Shown in pieces: positions 1 through 7,703 of a stretch of DNA of 64,000 nt. The DNA is from Sandaracinaceae bacterium (lineage in GTDB: Bacteria; Myxococcota_A; Polyangia; Polyangiales; Sandaracinaceae). Made by a program: the position numbers and the translations under genes. Where the stretch lies: the NCBI GenBank assembly GCA_040218145.1, contig JAVJQK010000127.1, positions 62,001 through 126,000 of the forward strand, read 5' to 3'. Position 1 is the stretch's first letter, and the number at the start of each line of letters is the position of its first letter. Below the pieces are notes generated by a model that did no database searches, had not been told where the DNA came from, and was given only the letters and a program-made list of their open reading frames with translations.

Positions 1-65
1 CCGCCCCCGAGCCTGGCGACCAGCGTGTATCGGCCATCGATGACCGTGCCCGAGGCGTCCTTCAC
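1..65 (-). CDS. Ser/Thr protein kinase, N-terminal fragment (cut by window edge)
   Basis: Reading the minus strand from a GTG at 65 gives 21 codons ending in GRYTLVARLGG, which is how the glycine-rich ATP loop of Hanks-type Ser/Thr kinases begins (family knowledge). The rest lies outside the window. It is divergent from the DsbA-like gene, with about 59 bp between the two starts. The call rests on one short motif, so it is likely but not certain. Confidence 0.6.
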   Translation of the reverse strand, partial: MKDASGTVIDGRYTLVARLGG

Positions 66-124
66 GCGCGGAAGATAGCAGCGTCCGCGCGCCTGCGACG
101 AGCCGGACTGCTAGCCTGCACGCC

Positions 125-751
125 ATGGCGGAGCTCGGCCGACGTCACCTCTTCTACGGGGACCTCAACTGCCCCTTCTGCTTCGCGCAGAACGAGCGGC
201 TCGAGCGACTCGGCGCGCACCACCTGGTCGAGTGGCGTGGGATCGAGCACCTCCCGCGGCAGCCCGTCCCACCGGTCGACGACCCGGCCGAGCGCCGGTC
301 GATCGCCGGCGAGCTGACGCGCCTCCGCCTCAAGGCTCCCGACGTGGAAGTGCGGGACCCCCGGATCCGCCCCAACACGCACCTGGCCACCGCGGCCGTG
401 GCTGTGGCCGCGGAGCGCGACGGACTCGCCGCGGCGCGGCTGCGCACGGAGCTCTACCGGGCCCTCTGGCAGGAGGGTCAGGACATCTCCTCGCGCGCCG
501 TCGTCCTGCAGCGGATCCGAGCCGCCGGGCTGGGCGCGCTGGACCTCGACGCGGGCTCCGCCGCCGTCCGCCGCTGCACCGAGGAGTGGGAGCGAGGCGC
601 CTTCGAGCGTCGCCTGCCGGCCATCGTCTCTCGCTCGGGTGACGTCCTGCTCGGCCTCGCCACCGAGGACTCGCTCCGGAGCTTCATCTGGATGCAGCCA
701 GCGCAGGCCGACCCCCTCGCCACCTGCGCGACCGACGACCCGAAGCGCTGA
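125..751 (+). CDS. DsbA-family / 2-hydroxychromene-2-carboxylate isomerase-like oxidoreductase
   Basis: The 208-residue protein begins HLFYGDLNCPFCFAQ, a thioredoxin-fold first strand followed by a CPFC redox motif (Cys16, Cys19). This arrangement and the length fit the DsbA/HCCA-isomerase family, which either exchanges disulfides or isomerises with glutathione. No signal peptide is visible, so a cytoplasmic enzyme is more likely than a periplasmic DsbA. The substrate cannot be told. The ATG follows a short divergent intergenic region shared with the kinase fragment. The family call is good; the exact reaction is open. Confidence 0.75.
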   Translation: MAELGRRHLFYGDLNCPFCFAQNERLERLGAHHLVEWRGIEHLPRQPVPPVDDPAERRSIAGELTRLRLKAPDVEVRDPRIRPNTHLATAAVAVAAERDGLAAARLRTELYRALWQEGQDISSRAVVLQRIRAAGLGALDLDAGSAAVRRCTEEWERGAFERRLPAIVSRSGDVLLGLATEDSLRSFIWMQPAQADPLATCATDDPKR

Positions 752-819
752 GCGATCCTCGCTCGGGATCCTCGGTCGGGCGCGCTGGCCCGAGGGCCGC
801 GACGCGTCATCTTCAATCC

Positions 820-1731
820 ATGAGCACCAGCGTCGCCCCGCCCCCTCTCGTGCACCTCGGCCGGAGCGCGGGCGCGACGCCGTCCCGCCCGAGGCACGCC
901 GCCTCCACCCGGCACGAGCAGCGCGACGTCACCGTGCACGGCATGCGGCTCCGCTACATCGACGTCGCGCCGAGCGGCCACGAGGACGACGAGCCCATCC
1001 TGCTCATCCACGGCCACAGCTCGCGGCTCGAGGAGTACGAGGCGCTCATCCCGCACCTCGGCGCGCGCCGCCGCGTGCTCATCCCGGATCTCCCGGGCAG
1101 CGGCTACAGCGACAAGCCCGACCGCGCCTACGACCTCGCGCTCTTCGAGGACGCGCTCCTCGGCTTCCTCGACGCGCTCGGCGTCCAGCGCGCCCACCTC
1201 GGCGGCGGCAGCCTCGGCGGCAACCTCGTGCTCCGACTCGGCCACCGCGAGCCCGAGCGCTTCGACCGCCTCGCCGCGTGGGCGCCGGCGGGCTCGTGGG
1301 ACCCGATGCGTCGCTGGGCCATCTTCGGCCGCGTCATGAAGCGGCTGCCCTTCATGTTCTGGCCCTGCCTCTGGGTGCAGTCGCGCTTCTGGTACCGCCG
1401 CGACTGGGAGGGCCGCGACGCCGCCCTGCGCGAGGTCTGGGCCTACTACCGCGAGGTCTACGGCGCGGGCTTCCACCGCATGTACTGGGAGATCGGCGTC
1501 GACCAGGCCGAGCAGAGCCTCTTCGACCGCGCGCCCGACATCCACCACCCGACCTGGCTCGCGTACGGCGACCAGGACAAGGCGCTCGACATGGACCGCG
1601 GCGTCCAGCGCCTCGCCACCCTCCTGCCCCGCGTGAAGCTCCGCGTCTTCGAAGGCGCCCGCCACTCCCTCGCCAACGAGGTCCCCGAGGAGCTCGGCCG
1701 CGAGGTCGACGCCTTCCTCGCCGAGCCGTAG
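820..1731 (+). CDS. Alpha/beta-fold hydrolase
   Basis: 303 residues with the usual alpha/beta-hydrolase landmarks: an oxyanion-hole HGHS at about 64-67, a nucleophile elbow GGSLGG with Ser131, an acid in YGDQDKALD (Asp251 or Asp253) and a catalytic His282 in GARHSLANE. A cap region rich in Trp and Tyr (about 165-235) sits between strand 6 and the acid. The first 35 residues are Pro/Arg-rich and not part of the fold. Likely a cytoplasmic esterase, lipase or C-C hydrolase; the substrate is unknown. It stands alone on the plus strand, 68 bp after the DsbA-like gene. Confidence 0.85.
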   Translation: MSTSVAPPPLVHLGRSAGATPSRPRHAASTRHEQRDVTVHGMRLRYIDVAPSGHEDDEPILLIHGHSSRLEEYEALIPHLGARRRVLIPDLPGSGYSDKPDRAYDLALFEDALLGFLDALGVQRAHLGGGSLGGNLVLRLGHREPERFDRLAAWAPAGSWDPMRRWAIFGRVMKRLPFMFWPCLWVQSRFWYRRDWEGRDAALREVWAYYREVYGAGFHRMYWEIGVDQAEQSLFDRAPDIHHPTWLAYGDQDKALDMDRGVQRLATLLPRVKLRVFEGARHSLANEVPEELGREVDAFLAEP

Positions 1732-1822
1732 CGGCCGCCAGTCGAGTTGCTAGACTGCGCGTCGATGACCGGCGCCGGCAACCGGAGGCGAACCGGCACG
1801 CTCGACATCCGCGGAGCCCTCG

Positions 1823-2365
1823 GTGGTCCTCGGCGCGGCGTGGATCGTCCGCGCCTCTCAGGTCTTCGCGCTCTCGGTCGGAGTCCTGGCCGCGTGCTTC
1901 GGAGCGGCGGAAGTGTTCGAGACGGGCGGCGCCTCCTGGCCGCTCGACGTCGCGGGCGTGGTGGCCTTCTGCTGCGGCGTCGCCGTCATGCTGCAGCTCT
2001 TCGCGTCGTCGACCCGCGTCACCGTGCAAGCCGACCGCGTCGTCATCCGGCAGGGCGTCCAGGAGCAGGTCATCCGGCTGGGATCGGAGGGGCGCATCGC
2101 GCGGGTGACGCTCCCCGGTTCCGGAGGCGAAGGCGGCGGGCCCCAGTACGGGCTGGCCTTCGTCTTCGATGGCCGCTGCGAGATCGCGCTGCTCTACACC
2201 CACACCGAGGCGACCGTGGATGCGCTCGGCCGTTGGCTGATGGAGGCCGCCTCGCTCGGCGAGCTCCGGGAAGACGACCACGCTCTGTGCGAGAGTACGC
2301 CGCCGCTGCGTGCGCGCATCCGGTGGCGCCCGAGCACCGCGGCCTCGGCGCCGCGTGCGTTTTGA
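1823..2365 (+). CDS. Two-TM membrane protein with PH-like C-terminal domain
   Basis: Not a named family. The GTG-started 180-residue protein has two hydrophobic helices (about 10-30 and 40-62), then a beta-rich segment (STRVTVQADRVVIRQG onward) and a helix with EATVDALGRWLMEA. The same plan and the shared 'VDALG.WL' motif occur in the protein at 7704-8210 and more weakly at 3745-4311, so these look like members of one family. An ATG at 1765 opens a different frame just upstream, so the true start could lie there if the sequence holds a frameshift. Probably an inner-membrane protein with a cytoplasmic PH-like domain; function unknown. Confidence 0.6.
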   Translation: MVLGAAWIVRASQVFALSVGVLAACFGAAEVFETGGASWPLDVAGVVAFCCGVAVMLQLFASSTRVTVQADRVVIRQGVQEQVIRLGSEGRIARVTLPGSGGEGGGPQYGLAFVFDGRCEIALLYTHTEATVDALGRWLMEAASLGELREDDHALCESTPPLRARIRWRPSTAASAPRAF

Positions 2366-2386
2366 CCGGAGGACGGAGACGGCGTC

Positions 2387-3016
2387 ATGAGCACCATCGC
2401 GTTCCGGCTCTTCACCGAGCAGCGCACTCCCGTCGGCGAGATGCTGGGGGAGCTCCAGCTCGCCGACTTCCGTGAGCGCTTCGGAGCGAACACCTCGTTC
2501 TGGACACCGGACGACTACGAACGGCAGTGGACCCGAGCCGCGGAGGCGCTCCTGGCGGGCGCGGCGAAGGGCGCGTTCGTCACCTCGCTCACGGACCCGA
2601 GCCACCCAGGCTTCGCGTTCATCTGGGAGTTCCTCCGCGACGGTGACGAGCTCGTGTTCCACAACCGGCTGATCGCGCTCCACGAGCACCAGCCGCCCTT
2701 CGATCCCTGGGATGTGGGGCGGCATGTCGAGCCCCACGAGCCCGAGCACGAAGATGGCGACGGTATCTCGGAGTGGCGGGTCTCCGCCGCGGAGCTGGAG
2801 GTCGCGCTCGAGGTCACGGAGTGCATCTTCCCGCTGGATCGCTGGGGCGACGTGAGCCACGCCAGCGTGCACCTCGTCCGCGTCGAGCGGTCGAGCGGCG
2901 GAGGCTTCCTCATCGTGACCCGCGAAACCCACGGCGAGTTCGACGTGTGGGTCGAGACAGCGGACGAGGTCGACGCCTATCTCTCCGGCCTCGAGGTCGA
3001 GTGGCGGCTCGCGTGA
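2387..3016 (+). CDS. CdiI-like immunity-type protein (putative)
   Basis: 209 residues, soluble, no signal. The segment DDYERQWTRAAEALL followed by GAFVTSL and then NRLIALHE resembles contact-dependent-inhibition immunity proteins, in which a 'YE.QW' helix is followed by a conserved strand and a hydrogen-bonded sheet (from memory, a CdiI_4-type pattern). The middle (about 105-125) is a Pro/His/Glu-rich loop ending ISEWRVSAAELE. A GGAGG lies about 16 nt before the ATG. No Rhs or CdiA toxin gene is next to it, so it would be an orphan immunity gene. The family call is tentative; the coding call is firm. Confidence 0.6.
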   Translation: MSTIAFRLFTEQRTPVGEMLGELQLADFRERFGANTSFWTPDDYERQWTRAAEALLAGAAKGAFVTSLTDPSHPGFAFIWEFLRDGDELVFHNRLIALHEHQPPFDPWDVGRHVEPHEPEHEDGDGISEWRVSAAELEVALEVTECIFPLDRWGDVSHASVHLVRVERSSGGGFLIVTRETHGEFDVWVETADEVDAYLSGLEVEWRLA

Positions 3017-3027
3017 GCCCGACCCAC
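3001..3027. terminator. Possible hairpin between convergent genes
   Basis: GGCTC-GCGT-GAGCC (3006-3019) overlaps the stop codon of the plus-strand gene, and an outer GTGG/CCAC pair (3001-3004, 3024-3027) could extend it across a bulge. It lies between convergent genes ending at 3016 and 3035. There is no T-run, so termination is only inferred. Confidence 0.25.
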
Positions 3028-3034
3028 CGTCGCG

Positions 3035-3589
3035 TCACAGCGGGATGACGGCGCGCATCCGAGGGACGGGGTAGGGCAACCGGAGGTCCTCGGGGGCACC
3101 CGCGAGCACACGCCCCGACCGGGCGCACGCGTAGCCGGCGAGCTGGTCGGGGCTGAGCTCGATGTGCAGGAGGGACGCGTCCCCGAACCACTGGCCGGGC
3201 CAGAAGATCAGATCGCTGACCTCGGCCCCGGGAAAGTTGTTCTCCAGCCCTCTCAGAGCCGTCGCGGTCTGCGCCTCGGAGAGCTTCGCGCCCGCCACCG
3301 CGCCCATCGCCGCGCTCGTCTCCGCGAATCGGAGGTCGGCCAGGTAGCCCGCAGGCCGCGAGAGCGCCTCCGACGCGAACGCCTCGGCGTCCATGGCGCC
3401 GTGTAGCGCCGTGAAGTCCACCTCGGCGTAGCGGCGGTGCGCGCTCGCGTTCCACTCCTCGAGCAGCGGCGCGAGCCCGTGATCCCCCCGGCCGATCGCG
3501 TCCGCGATCCTGCGCGTCAGCTCCACCAGCCGCGCGAGCCGCACGTCGTCGACCGGAGCGGGGAGCAGTCTCGACTCGATTCGATGCAT
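3035..3589 (-). CDS. Hypothetical protein
   Basis: I do not recognise this 184-residue soluble protein. It is mixed alpha/beta, with a helical N-terminal half (LVELTRRIADAIGR and ALHGAMDAEAFASEAL) and a beta-rich C-terminal half containing DLIFWPGQWFGDASLLHIEL. It has no signal peptide or transmembrane segment and no obvious catalytic motif. It is convergent with the CdiI-like gene and lies among other small orphan proteins, so an immunity role is possible by context only. Confidence 0.55.
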   Translation of the reverse strand: MHRIESRLLPAPVDDVRLARLVELTRRIADAIGRGDHGLAPLLEEWNASAHRRYAEVDFTALHGAMDAEAFASEALSRPAGYLADLRFAETSAAMGAVAGAKLSEAQTATALRGLENNFPGAEVSDLIFWPGQWFGDASLLHIELSPDQLAGYACARSGRVLAGAPEDLRLPYPVPRMRAVIPL

Positions 3590-3744
3590 GTCCGTTCAGC
3601 GCGCTCGAGGCTCTCCTCGAGTCGTCAGCCGTTGGAGACTGCATCTCATGGTCGATAGTGTCGAAGCGACGGTCATAGCAGAACCGGGGCGCCGAGCGGG
3701 CCAGGGCCGCCGGAGATTCGCGCGCGTCCCAACCTGACCCTCGC

Positions 3745-4311
3745 TCAGCGCGCCCGCGCCTGCCGAGCACGTGCGAGGGCCTCGTCGAGGTCGGTGACCA
3801 GCGCGTCGACGTCATGCGACGTGCCGGTCGCGAGCAGGTGGTGGGCTCGGCCGTCCGTCAGGAGGACCGCCGACTCGGACTCCATTCGAGTCTTGACCAG
3901 CCTCGCGACGCCGAGTCGGCACGAGAGACGGGGCCCGAGCAAGCGGTCCTTGAAGACCACCTTCTTCGGCCCGACACGCAGGCGCTCCTCCGCGAGGGGC
4001 CACTGCATCACGACGATGGGGATCAGGACGAGGATGGGCACCACGAGGCGCAGGCCCGCCATCGAACCCAGGCACGTGACCACCATGACGGCCGGGAACA
4101 GGAGCAACAGGCCTTTGCCGCTCGTGACCCGAGGACGGCGATAGTGCGTGGTCGCGCCGTCCGTCCGGGTCCTCCGCCAGCCGGTGCGCTCGCTCTCCCC
4201 GGGCGGCTCGCGGAGCGGTCCAGGTCTCGACGTCACCTTCGACACCAAGGGCCCAGGAGGCGACGGAAGACGTGGTGCACGCCGCTCACTCGCTGTGTCC
4301 CGTTCACCCAC
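3745..4311 (-). CDS. Membrane protein with PH-like C-terminal domain (N-terminus uncertain)
   Basis: From about residue 68 the protein has a double transmembrane segment (KGLLLLFPAVMVVTCL and LRLVVPILVLIPIVVM), then a beta-rich domain (EERLRVGPKKVVFKD...) and a C-terminal helix with SHDVDALVTDLDEAL. This is the same plan as the proteins at 1823 and 7704. The first 65 residues are Arg/Pro-rich and look like out-of-frame translation. A more natural-looking frame (4424 down to 4233) overlaps it, so the real gene may start at 4424 and carry a frameshift near 4240-4310. Function unknown. Confidence 0.5.
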   Translation of the reverse strand: MGERDTASERRAPRLPSPPGPLVSKVTSRPGPLREPPGESERTGWRRTRTDGATTHYRRPRVTSGKGLLLLFPAVMVVTCLGSMAGLRLVVPILVLIPIVVMQWPLAEERLRVGPKKVVFKDRLLGPRLSCRLGVARLVKTRMESESAVLLTDGRAHHLLATGTSHDVDALVTDLDEALARARQARAR

Positions 4312-4424
4312 GCCGAGATCCGCAGCAATCCGACGCCGAGGTCCACCTCGCCGTCCGACGTCACCTCTCCCCCGCTCGCGTCGGCGATCGAGCGTACGAG
4401 GAGCGGCTGGAGATCTGCGGACAT
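4233..4424 (-). pseudogene. Possible 5' part of the preceding membrane-protein gene, frameshifted
   Basis: A 63-codon frame from an ATG at 4424 reads like normal protein (MSADLQPLLVRSIADASGG, then GEVDLGVGLLRISAWVNG) and stops inside the beginning of the 3745-4311 gene. The two frames overlap by about 79 bp. The simplest reading is one gene with an indel, either real or a sequencing error. Alternatively it is an independent small gene overlapping its neighbour. Confidence 0.35.
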
Positions 4425-4492
4425 CGGCGGAGCTTAAATTGAGCGACCCAACGCGTCGAGCGCTCTGGCGAAGAAGGCAGGCAGACGTGCGC

Positions 4493-4879
4493 TCACTCCG
4501 CCAGACTGAAGAGGGGGAGGTAGAACGCCAAGAGGGCCGCCATCACGTTGGCGACGAACAGTACGAATCCCGTCGCCACGAACGCGAGCGGCCATCCAGG
4601 CCCACGCCGCTTCCTCGTGATCAGCGCGAACCCGACCATGCACGCGGCGATGGCAGGGAAGAGCAAGTACGGCCAAGCCCCGTACACCCACGCGCGGGTC
4701 CACATCGGGAGCGTGTCGCGGCCCCCGAAGTCGTCGAACATCGCTCCGAACGCGGGAGCCACCTGGAGCCGGAGCACCAACGACTCGATGCCAATCGCGA
4801 CGAAGAACACGAGCGAGACCACCGCCGCGGCGCTTCGACCGGGCCTCGGAGCGTCGGCATGGGCGGGGCTTCGGGTCAC
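4493..4879 (-). CDS. Small three-TM membrane protein
   Basis: 128 residues with hydrophobic segments at about 17-37, 67-87 and 96-122, the last ending in FYLPLFSLAE. A basic RKRRGPG loop between segments 2 and 3 suggests that side is cytoplasmic. No family is recognised. It is a stand-alone minus-strand gene facing a long intergenic region with repeats. Confidence 0.5.
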   Translation of the reverse strand: MTRSPAHADAPRPGRSAAAVVSLVFFVAIGIESLVLRLQVAPAFGAMFDDFGGRDTLPMWTRAWVYGAWPYLLFPAIAACMVGFALITRKRRGPGWPLAFVATGFVLFVANVMAALLAFYLPLFSLAE

Positions 4880-5319
4880 GACCGCAGTCTACGCGCTTTG
4901 ACCGGGCCCCGTTCGGTTCTTGGGCTGCCTGGCAACGTCCCGGACGAAAAAACTGACGACGAAGTCTATCGAGAGAGATTTTCCAGAGGAGACACGCCGC
5001 GTTTGATAGCGCTTATCGACTTCGACAGAAGAACTGACAGAATGGCAAATCATCGACGATTTACGAGAGAGAGCTCACGGCGATTGATAACGCCTATCGA
5101 CTGCGACGGAAAAACTGACAGAATGGCAAAAGGGTAAGCTTCGCCGGGTGCGGGCTCACGGGAATCGCAGACGACAGACATTCTCTGGAGGTCGGCACCC
5201 ACGTGGGGGCCATTCGCGTCGCGACGGCGCGGGAAGGCCTTCGGAGGGTATCGCGGGCAGGGCTCGCTGCTCGTCCTCGTGACCTTTCAAGCGCCGGCGA
5301 TGCTCGGCATGATGGGGCG
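4880..5319. other. Intergenic region (440 bp) with tandem repeat
   Basis: No convincing gene. The left half is AT-richer than anything nearby and holds the 81-bp-period repeat described separately. From about 5132 to the lipoprotein start at 5320 I see nothing beyond the likely promoter region. Confidence 0.5.
4943..5130. repeat. 81-bp-period imperfect tandem repeat (about 2.3 copies)
   Basis: The heptamer AACTGAC occurs at 4951, 5032 and 5113, exactly 81 bp apart each time. The last two units (about 4969-5049 and 5050-5130) are the best match: both contain TTGATA-GCGCTTATCGACT-like and CTGACAGAATGGCAAA segments, the latter ending at 5049 and 5130. The first unit survives only as its 3' end. 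Each full unit holds a GATA...TATC inverted repeat (5005-5017 and 5086-5098). The AT-rich composition is unlike the surrounding genes. No protein can be assigned. Confidence 0.75.
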
Positions 5320-6978
5320 ATGAGCCGACTCCTTCACGCAACTGTCCTGCTGTTCCTCGCGCTCTCCTTGGGCTGCGACGAGCCCGCGCCGATGCGCGAC
5401 GCGGGAGCGGGCGCCGACGCGAGCCTGCGGGCCGACTCGGGAGCTGAGGGCGACGCCGACACCCCGTCGGCTGACGCCGAGGTCGTGGACGCCAGCGCGA
5501 CCGACGGTGGCGCGCCGGCCGAGCCCCGCGTGGAGGTGGTCCTCGACGCGCCCATCGTGGAGACCTCGGCGGAGGCCATCACCGAGGTCACCGTCCGCTG
5601 CGTGGCGCGCTTCGCCACCGGGATCCCGATGGCCGATCCGGGGGACTTCGTCATCGCGGTCGAGGGGAGCGGCGTCACGCGCGCGGGAGACACCTTCACG
5701 TTCGCCGAGCGGGGAAGTCACCGGGTCACCTGCGCGTCCGCGAGCCTCGGGAGACAGGGTGAGGACACGATCGTCGTCGCCTACGAGGCCGTCGACCGAG
5801 ACGTGATCCGACTCGCCGGGTTCGCCGCGGCGGAGGGCGACGCGGTCGACCGCGCGGTGAGCGCGGGCCGGGCTGGTGACGAGGCCGCCGTGCGCGCAAT
5901 CGCGGCCGAGCTGTCGACCCTTCGCGGTGAGATCGACCTCGACCGCTACGCCGCCGTCTCGTGGCTCGTCCCGCACCCGAACGGGTGGCCCACCGTGGAG
6001 GAGGCGCGCGCCGCGGGCGAGACCGCCGGGCCGGACGACGTGGCGTTCGCCGCCGCGCTGAGCGAGGCCTCCATGGCGCTCGGCGCCCTCGAGACCGCCA
6101 TCGCGGACCTCCCCACTGACGCGATCACCGACTCGGACGAGCTGGCCTACCGCAGCGCGTCCGAGCGGCTCGCGCGCGCCTCGGCCGATCTCGCCGCGCT
6201 GAGCCCCAGCCCGATCGCCGTGCTCGAGGGCCTGCCGCTGATCGATCGGCTCGTGTCCACGGACCTGCCGCGCACCCAGCGCGCGGGCGTGAGCTGGTTC
6301 GCGGACCAGCTCGCGACGGCGTCCGTCCCTGGGAGCGGCGGCGAGGTGATCAGCCTCATCGGTCCCGCCATCAGCATGGCCGCGCAGCACGCGCTCGGCA
6401 GCGTCCCGAGCTACAGCGGCCTCCTGAAAGACCTCATGCGCGCCACCATCACAATGGGCATCCAGCTCGCCCTCCGCGGGCTGATCGAGGAGACGTACCC
6501 GCCCACGCTCGGCGGGCCTGCGATCAGCGGCGTGTTCGGCCGCGCGCTCGGCGCGCTGTCTCCCGGCCTCGACTTCGAGATCGACGCCGCCAACTACGAC
6601 CCGGTCGACCCGAACAACAACGTCGTGATCATCATCCCGCCCAACGCGCCCGACTTCGCGCTCGAGGTCGAGGGCGTGCTCGGTTCCGTCAACGCGCTGC
6701 GCGCGGCGGGCAACTGGCTGCAGGTCGCCAAAGCGATCTGGGACGGCCTCAAGTCCATCGGCGCGCTCGCAGACGGCATCGCCGGGATCGGGAGCGCCAC
6801 GCCCGTCATCCACTCGATCGGCTACTCGACCGACGGCCTCATGCGGGCCGTCTTCCCGCCCGCGCCCACGATGATCAACTGCAACATCGTCCCGCGCATC
6901 GGGTACGTGATCCCGCTGCGCGTGGGCGTGGGCTACGGCGAGTCGGTCTCGGTGCTCGTGCCCGCCGAGCGGTGCTGA
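5320..6978 (+). CDS. Large lipoprotein, function unknown
   Basis: I chose the ATG at 5320 because it opens a lipoprotein signal (MSRLLHATVLLFLALSLGC, Cys19). An in-frame upstream start at 5203 would add an Arg-rich stretch with no function. Residues 22-60 form an Asp/Ala/Ser-rich linker typical of myxobacterial surface lipoproteins. Residues about 67-145 are beta-rich and Ig-like. The rest is mostly helical, with a hydrophobic Ala/Gly/Leu-rich middle and a beta-rich end (GYVIPLRVGVGYGES). 552 residues in total; no enzyme motif is recognised. The frame stays open after the stop into a broken gene remnant. Confidence 0.75.
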   Translation: MSRLLHATVLLFLALSLGCDEPAPMRDAGAGADASLRADSGAEGDADTPSADAEVVDASATDGGAPAEPRVEVVLDAPIVETSAEAITEVTVRCVARFATGIPMADPGDFVIAVEGSGVTRAGDTFTFAERGSHRVTCASASLGRQGEDTIVVAYEAVDRDVIRLAGFAAAEGDAVDRAVSAGRAGDEAAVRAIAAELSTLRGEIDLDRYAAVSWLVPHPNGWPTVEEARAAGETAGPDDVAFAAALSEASMALGALETAIADLPTDAITDSDELAYRSASERLARASADLAALSPSPIAVLEGLPLIDRLVSTDLPRTQRAGVSWFADQLATASVPGSGGEVISLIGPAISMAAQHALGSVPSYSGLLKDLMRATITMGIQLALRGLIEETYPPTLGGPAISGVFGRALGALSPGLDFEIDAANYDPVDPNNNVVIIIPPNAPDFALEVEGVLGSVNALRAAGNWLQVAKAIWDGLKSIGALADGIAGIGSATPVIHSIGYSTDGLMRAVFPPAPTMINCNIVPRIGYVIPLRVGVGYGESVSVLVPAERC

Positions 6979-7236
6979 CTCCTCGCCGAGCGGCGATGGG
7001 GCGGCCCGTTCGCCGGCCTTTTCTGCTCATCGGAGTCGACGCGCACGCTCCCGGACTGCGTGGTCCACGCCTTCACCTGCGACAGCGTCGGCCGCCGCCT
7101 CTCCACCGAGGACCCGAACACCCACCTGGGCCGCGCGGCAGCTCGTTCCAGGGTCAGCTAGGATGCCGAGCTCTACCAAGTGCGATACTCGGGGCCCGAG
7201 ACGGTCGGTCAGGTGATCTTCAACTACTGGGACTGA
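6979..7236 (+). pseudogene. Gene-end remnant with internal stop
   Basis: In the same frame as the upstream lipoprotein, translation after its stop gives protein-like sequence: LPDCVVHAFTCDSVGRRLS, an in-frame TAG at 7159-7161, then DAELYQVRYSGPETVGQ and VIFNYWD to a TGA at 7234-7236. No start codon or binding site is convincing. It looks like a decayed 3' end of an unidentified gene. Confidence 0.35.
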
Positions 7237-7409
7237 GGTGTGGCGGTGTGGTTCCTTCCGCCTTCGGCGATGAGTCTCCCGCCTGCGGCGATCAGTGCCG
7301 GGTGGTCTGCATCAAGGCCGGCGGCGTGCTCTACCTCCGCTCGCTGCTGCAGTCGGGCCGCTTCGAGGACGGCTTCGGCTTCAGGCAGACCACGCGCTAC
7401 GCGGTATGA
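7237..7409 (+). pseudogene. Second gene-end remnant containing boundary repeat copy 1
   Basis: A frame ending at 7409 contains CGDQCRVVCIKAGGVLYLR and then SLLQSGRFEDGFGF, which reads like the C-terminus of a real protein but has no plausible start. Its first third coincides with boundary repeat copy 1. Copy 2 at 8217-8267 preserves the start of this sequence but lacks the following 80 or so bp, jumping to the same GGTATGAT end. Confidence 0.35.
7258..7316 (+). repeat. Boundary repeat, copy 1
   Basis: Starts 22 nt after the TGA at 7236. It holds two 21-bp-spaced CCGCCT(T/G)CGGCGAT units followed by CAGTGCCGGGTGGTCTGC. The last 18 bp match copy 2 exactly, and the first half matches copies 2 and 3. 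Confidence 0.65.
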
Positions 7410-7703
7410 TCAGGCACTGAGCTGCGCCCGTTGAGCACCATCGAGTCTCTCAAACAATGCACCTGTAGCTTCTGGTACATCTTGCTCATGGCCCTCCCCT
7501 TCCTCACCGAATGCAGTTGTGGGCAACCCCGACCAACACCACCCGGCCTTTCGAGGCCTGAGGTCTTGGCGACGTCTACTTGTCATGTTCATCGACGGCG
7601 CAGGAAAGTATGTGTGCTTCGGAGTCGGAGCGATGCTGCTCTCAAAGTGGGCCCTTCATCCCACCCATCCAAAGGATACGCAGTTCTCCCAACCTCCAGA
7701 TTC
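7410..7703. other. Region without an assignable gene
   Basis: Lower GC than the flanks. Plus-strand translation upstream of the PH-like protein is Cys/Arg-rich and not convincing. On the minus strand a 60-codon frame (7592 down to 7410) has a fairly natural end (GALFERLDGAQRAQLSA) but no visible binding site. It may be another remnant; I do not call a gene. Confidence 0.3.
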
